A DNA stretch of 64,000 nucleotides from CALBPI01 sp039821605 (lineage in GTDB: Bacteria > Pseudomonadota > Gammaproteobacteria > Steroidobacterales > Woeseiaceae): assembly GCA_039821605.1 (NCBI GenBank), contig JBCBNV010000003.1, positions 186,001 to 250,000 on the forward strand, written 5' to 3'. This document shows positions 60,245 through 64,000 of the stretch, piece by piece; within the stretch, counting starts at the first letter, position 1, and each line of letters starts with the position of its first letter. A program made the position numbers and the translations under genes. The notes under the pieces were generated by a model that worked only from the letters and a program-made list of their open reading frames with translations, did no database searches and was not told the DNA's origin.

Positions 60245-60892
60245 ATGAGCGACACGCAGGCCACGTTGTATGGCTACCACCGAAGTTCGACAAGCTACCG
60301 CTTGCGAATCCTGCTCAATCTCAAGGGCATTGCCTACGAGACCGTACCCGTGGCGCTCGACAAGGGTGCGCAACGCGAGGCGGCGTTTCTCGAGATCAAC
60401 CCCATGGGCGGCCTGCCCGTGCTCGAGATCGACGGTCTGCGGCTCGTGCAGGCGCCGGCCATGATCGACTATATCGAGGAGCACTACGACACGCCGAAGC
60501 TGTTGCCCGACGCCGTGGCGGCTCGACAACGCGTTCGCGAGATCGCCGCACTCGTTGCCTGCGACGTGCATCCGCTGAACAACCTGCGCGTGCTCAAGCA
60601 CCTGCGCATGGCCTACGGCGCGGACGATGCGGCGATCGCCGACTGGTACCGACACTGGATCCACGCGGCCTTCCCGGCACTCGAACACATGGTAGGCGCG
60701 GACGGCGATGCGCCCTTCTGCGTTGGCGATCGATTATCGCTGGCGGAGATCTACCTCATTCCGCAGATTTACAACGCCGTACGCTTCGACGTCGATATGA
60801 CGGCATACCCGAAGCTCGCGCGCATCGACGCGCATTGCGCCTCAGTACCCGCTTTCACTGACGCGCACCCCGACAAACACCGCGTCGACTGA
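60245..60892 (+). CDS. maiA: Zeta-class glutathione S-transferase, maleylacetoacetate isomerase-like
   Basis: A 215-residue thioredoxin-fold plus helical GST. The zeta motif S-S-C-S-x-R-x-R appears as RSSTSYRLRILLNLKG, with Thr for Cys. The glutathione-contact QSLAI motif reads QAPAM. NPMGGLPVLEIDG and the C-terminal SLAEIYLIPQIYNAVRF support the zeta class. The two changes leave isomerase activity uncertain. No homogentisate or fumarylacetoacetate genes are near. Confidence 0.75.
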   Translation: MSDTQATLYGYHRSSTSYRLRILLNLKGIAYETVPVALDKGAQREAAFLEINPMGGLPVLEIDGLRLVQAPAMIDYIEEHYDTPKLLPDAVAARQRVREIAALVACDVHPLNNLRVLKHLRMAYGADDAAIADWYRHWIHAAFPALEHMVGADGDAPFCVGDRLSLAEIYLIPQIYNAVRFDVDMTAYPKLARIDAHCASVPAFTDAHPDKHRVD

Positions 60893-60903
60893 CGCCGTCA
60901 GTC
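60887..60903. terminator. Hairpin spanning the maiA and MFS stop codons
   Basis: GACTGAC-GCC-GTCAGTC, a 7-bp stem that contains the TGA of maiA and the opposite-strand stop of the MFS gene. No U-tract. Confidence 0.4.
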
Positions 60904-62178
60904 CGGGTCGTCGGCGCGCTCAAGATCGTCGGGCAGGTACACACCCGCGCGCCAGTAGTGCCAGGTGCTCCATACGCCCACGAGCACCATCGACAGCAAC
61001 GCGTAGCGCATGCTGTCGGCACCGAACTGATCAGCCAGCAGGTCCGAAATGAAGCCCGTGACGGGCGGCCCGAGGCCCAGGCCGATGATGTTGATGATGA
61101 GCAACAGTACGGCGGCCGCGACCCCGCGCATGCGCAGGTTCACAATGCTCTGCGTCTGCGCGAACGTGGTGGCCTGATAGAAGTTGCTCAGAAACGCAGG
61201 GACGATAAATACGAGCAGCGCGATGCGCACGTCGGCGACGAGATACACAGCGACGCTGAACGGCAGGCTGACGAGACCCGCGATGGCATTGGTCCAGAGA
61301 CGCCAGCGTGCATCGACATTGCCGAAGCGATCCGCAAAGAACCCGCCCGCGAAAATGCCCGCACCACCCGCGACGCCCAGAATGAGGCCAAGCCAAAGCC
61401 CGATTTCGCTCGAACTCATACCGTGCGAGCGCGAGAGAAACGTCGGGAAGAAGGTGGCCACGCTGTAGCCCGCGAATGCCGCCAGTGACGCACCGAACGA
61501 CGCGTGGACAAAGGAACGCCGACGCATGAGAAAACGTGCCGTCTCTGCCACGGGCGGCCGACGGGTCGACGCGCGCCCCTGCTCCGAGAGGCCCCGCGGC
61601 GGCTCCCAGACCGTGAGCCAGAAGACGAATGCAAGCACCACGCCGGGCAAACCGACGATGAGAAAAGCGCGTCGCCAGCCGTAGAGCTCATCGATGAGAC
61701 CACCGACAAACAGGCCGAACATGATGCCCAGCGAAATGCCCAGCGAGTACACGCCGAGTGCGGTCGCGCGCTTGGAGGGCGGAAAGTAGTCGGAGATCAA
61801 CGAATGCGCAGGTGGACTGCAGCCGGCCTCGCCCACGCCGACGCCGATGCGCGCCAGCGCAAGCTGGACAAAGTTCTGCGCCATGCCGCAGAGCGCCGTC
61901 ATGCCGCTCCAGATGAGCAGCGCCAGCGAAATGAGCTTCACGCGGTTGCCGCGATCGGCGAGCGTCGCAATCGGAATGCCCAGCGTCGAATAAAACAGGG
62001 CAAAGAAGGCGCCCGCGAGCAAGCCGCCCTGCCAGTCGGCAATGTCGAGTTCTGCCTGAATCGACGGCAACAGAATTGAGATGATCTGGCGGTCGATGAA
62101 ATTCAGCGTGTAAACGACGACAAGCATCGCCAGCGCGTAGTAGGCGCGTCGGTCCACGCGCTGGCCGTTGTCCGCCAT
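60898..62178 (-). CDS. MFS transporter, spinster-like
   Basis: A 426-residue major facilitator with about 12 membrane helices. It starts MADNGQRVDRRAYYALAML and has the first-helix motif NFIDRQIISILLPSIQAEL, the loop motif ADRGNRVKLIS and YGWRRAFLIVGLPG. This is the spinster-like branch, often annotated without known substrate; lipids, aromatic acids or sugars are possible. ATG 62178 follows GGGGGG. It lies 63 bases downstream of typA in the same direction. Confidence 0.85.
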   Translation of the reverse strand: MADNGQRVDRRAYYALAMLVVVYTLNFIDRQIISILLPSIQAELDIADWQGGLLAGAFFALFYSTLGIPIATLADRGNRVKLISLALLIWSGMTALCGMAQNFVQLALARIGVGVGEAGCSPPAHSLISDYFPPSKRATALGVYSLGISLGIMFGLFVGGLIDELYGWRRAFLIVGLPGVVLAFVFWLTVWEPPRGLSEQGRASTRRPPVAETARFLMRRRSFVHASFGASLAAFAGYSVATFFPTFLSRSHGMSSSEIGLWLGLILGVAGGAGIFAGGFFADRFGNVDARWRLWTNAIAGLVSLPFSVAVYLVADVRIALLVFIVPAFLSNFYQATTFAQTQSIVNLRMRGVAAAVLLLIINIIGLGLGPPVTGFISDLLADQFGADSMRYALLSMVLVGVWSTWHYWRAGVYLPDDLERADDPD

Positions 62179-62241
62179 TGTCCCCCCCGGGTCAGGCATC
62201 CTCGATGCGGACCCGAAGGCTGCGTTACCGCGCGCGGCGCG

Positions 62242-64000
62242 TCAACCGGATTTTGCGATCCGTGACGCGCGCTTGCGCTCTGACTCGGTCAGGAGCTTCT
62301 TACGCAAACGAATGCTTGAGGGCGTGATCTCGACGAGTTCGTCGTCGTCGATGAACTCGAGCGCCTGCTCCAGCGACAGGATCACGGGCGGCGTCAGCAA
62401 CAGATTCTCGTCCGAACCCGCGGCGCGAATGTTCGTGAGCTGCTTGGCTTTGGTCGGGTTTACGGGCAGATCATTGGAGCGGCTGTGGATGCCGACGATC
62501 ATGCCCTGGTATACGGGTTCGCCGTGCGAGACGAACATGCGGCCACGTTCCTGCAGGTTGAACAGCGCGTAGGCGAGCGCCTTACCCGCGATATTGGACA
62601 CGAGCACGCCGTTGTTGCGCTGCGCGATGGCGCCCTCGACCGTGGGCCCGTAGTTGTCGAACAGGTGGTAGATGAGCCCCGTGCCCGCCGTGGCGCTCAG
62701 GTACTCGGTGCGGAACCCGATCAGTCCGCGCGCCGGAATCCGGTACTCGAGCCGCACGCGGCCACGCTGCTCGGCACTCATGGCGCGCAATTCGCCCTTG
62801 CGGTCTGCGAGACGCGTCATCACGGCGCCCTGGTAGTCCTCGTCGAAATCCACGGTGAGCAGCTCGAACGGCTCCATGCGGACCCCGTCGCGCTCGATCG
62901 TGATCACTTCGGGCCGCGACACGGCGAGCTCAAAGCCTTCGCGACGCATCGTCTCGATCAGTACGGAGAGATGCAATTCACCGCGACCCGAGACGCGAAA
63001 CTTGTCGGGGTCGTCGAGGGGTTCCACGCGCAAGGCGACGTTGTGCTTGAGCTCCTGCTCAAGGCGTTCACCGATCTGCCGGCTCGTCAGGTATTTGCCA
63101 TCCTGGCCCGCAAACGGCGACTTGTTGACCTGGAAGGTCATGCTGATCGTCGGTTCGTCGACGGTCAGCGCGGGCAAGGCCTCGGGTTCGCCGCGCGCGC
63201 AGAGCGTGTCGGAGATGTCGAGCGGATCGATGCCACTGAACGCGACGATATCGCCCGCCTCGGCTCCGGGGGCGCGGACGCGCTCGAGACCGCTGAAGCC
63301 ATAGAGCTCGAGCACGCGACCATTGCGCGTCTTGCCGTCGGCGCCGATGACCGTCACGGCCTCATTCTCGGACACGCGTCCCCGTGTGACGCGACCCACG
63401 CCGATGACGCCGACATAAGGGTCATAGTCGAGACTCGAGACCTGCAGTTGCAGCGGGCCATCGCGGCTGACCTCGGGTGCGGGCACGTGTTTGACGATGG
63501 CGTCGATGAGCGGATTCATGTCGCCTTCGCGCACCGTGTCGTCCTCGGATGCGTAGCCGGCAAGCGCGCTCGCGTAGATCACGGGAAAATCAAGCTGCGC
63601 GTCGGTCGCGCCCAGTCGGTCGAACAGGTCAAATGTCTGGTCGAGCACCCAGTCAGGCCGCGCACCGTCGCGGTCGATCTTGTTAATGACGACGAGCGGC
63701 GTGAAGCCGCGCGCAAACGCCTTGGCCGTGACGAAGCGCGTTTGCGGCATGGGACCCTCGACGGCATCGACGAGCAGCAACACGCTGTCGACCATCGACA
63801 GCACGCGCTCGACCTCACCGCCAAAGTCGGCGTGGCCTGGCGTATCAACAATGTTGATGCGCCAGTCGTCCCAGCGAATCGCTGTGTTCTTGGACAAGAT
63901 CGTGATGCCACGCTCGCGTTCGAGATCGTTCGAATCCATGACCCGGTCGGGGTGATCGGTTCGCGCGTCAAGCGTTCCGGACTGGCGCAGCAGCTGGTCC
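62242..64000 (-). CDS. typA: Ribosome-associated GTPase TypA/BipA, partial (5' end beyond window)
   Basis: Translational GTPase that acts in 50S subunit assembly and stress. The frame is open through the right edge, so the N-terminal P-loop (HVDHGKTT) is outside. Seen here are VMDSNDLERERGITILSKN (switch I), VDTPGHADFGGEVERV, INKIDRDGARPDWVLDQ, the EF-G-like domains and the TypA-specific C-terminus (TPPVILSLEQALEFIDDDEL). About 586 codons are present. Confidence 0.95.
   Translation of the reverse strand, partial: DQLLRQSGTLDARTDHPDRVMDSNDLERERGITILSKNTAIRWDDWRINIVDTPGHADFGGEVERVLSMVDSVLLLVDAVEGPMPQTRFVTAKAFARGFTPLVVINKIDRDGARPDWVLDQTFDLFDRLGATDAQLDFPVIYASALAGYASEDDTVREGDMNPLIDAIVKHVPAPEVSRDGPLQLQVSSLDYDPYVGVIGVGRVTRGRVSENEAVTVIGADGKTRNGRVLELYGFSGLERVRAPGAEAGDIVAFSGIDPLDISDTLCARGEPEALPALTVDEPTISMTFQVNKSPFAGQDGKYLTSRQIGERLEQELKHNVALRVEPLDDPDKFRVSGRGELHLSVLIETMRREGFELAVSRPEVITIERDGVRMEPFELLTVDFDEDYQGAVMTRLADRKGELRAMSAEQRGRVRLEYRIPARGLIGFRTEYLSATAGTGLIYHLFDNYGPTVEGAIAQRNNGVLVSNIAGKALAYALFNLQERGRMFVSHGEPVYQGMIVGIHSRSNDLPVNPTKAKQLTNIRAAGSDENLLLTPPVILSLEQALEFIDDDELVEITPSSIRLRKKLLTESERKRASRIAKSG

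Overview
This 64 kb window is a dense, GC-rich (estimated by eye at 60-65 %) chromosomal segment of a gammaproteobacterium. Gene orders known from that class support this: suhB divergent from trmJ-iscS, queA-tgt-yajC-secD-secF, xerD-dsbC, and pilW next to rlmN and ndk. A TtpC-type TonB cluster, a 1,600-residue NAD-glutamate dehydrogenase and many acyl-CoA genes suggest a free-living aerobic, lipid-using lineage outside Enterobacterales. I cannot name the genus. No phage, plasmid, insertion sequence, rRNA or CRISPR array is visible.

Layout. 1-4.9 kb (minus): partial pilW, rlmN, ndk, iscA-type carrier, a degenerate IscU-like protein, iscS, trmJ. 4.9-6.3 kb: suhB (plus), then a 500 bp repeat region. 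6.3-11.7 kb (minus): queA, tgt, yajC, secD, secF. 11.7-14.1 kb (minus): ECF sigma factor, membrane partner and double-PDZ protein, ended by a U-tract terminator. 14.1-18.1 kb: tRNA-Leu(CAA), Nudix hydrolase, fdxA, dsbC, xerD and an acyltransferase. 18.1-23.6 kb (minus): a seven-gene TonB energising operon (DUF3450, TtpC, ExbB, two ExbD, TonB, TPR). 23.8-30.2 kb: thiolase, 3-hydroxyacyl-CoA dehydrogenase, ETF-ubiquinone oxidoreductase, zapE, a MarR regulator and kynA. 30.4-37.2 kb (plus): NAD-GDH, a NYN/LOTUS protein, gpmA, gamma carbonic anhydrase. 37.2-41.9 kb: tesB, a DUF1499 protein, and a tightly overlapping operon of acyl-CoA ligase, small membrane protein, odd SDR and DUF962/Mpo1-like protein. 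42-45.6 kb: uup, slyX, an inositol-monophosphatase-like protein with an altered metal site, and a MocA-like nucleotidyltransferase. 45.6-48.4 kb (minus): moaA-moaC-mobA-moaD-moaE. 48.6-51 kb: a pair of acyl-CoA dehydrogenases. 51-56.3 kb: glnS, a YdjM-like membrane protein with an apparent CTG start, a Zur-like regulator and thrS. 56.5-59.1 kb: a protein joining two receiver-like domains, a membrane segment, repeats and a TonB C-terminal domain. 59.1-64 kb: xdhC, a zeta-class GST, an MFS transporter and partial typA.

How the genes fit together. Electrons from the acyl-CoA dehydrogenases would pass through ETF to the ETF-ubiquinone oxidoreductase, while the thiolase, dehydrogenase, ligase and thioesterase genes serve the same acyl-CoA pool. 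The moa/mob genes plus MocA-like and XdhC proteins point to molybdoenzymes encoded elsewhere. The IscS/IscA pair lacks a canonical IscU, IscR, HscA/HscB and ferredoxin beside it. Two separate TonB-domain proteins are present, and the receiver-fused one is the strongest candidate for an undescribed system.

Many neighbours overlap by 1-4 bases (ATGA, GTGA or TTGA junctions). Six of eleven convergent gene junctions hold a compact GC-rich hairpin without a U-tract; a seventh holds the repeat arrays.
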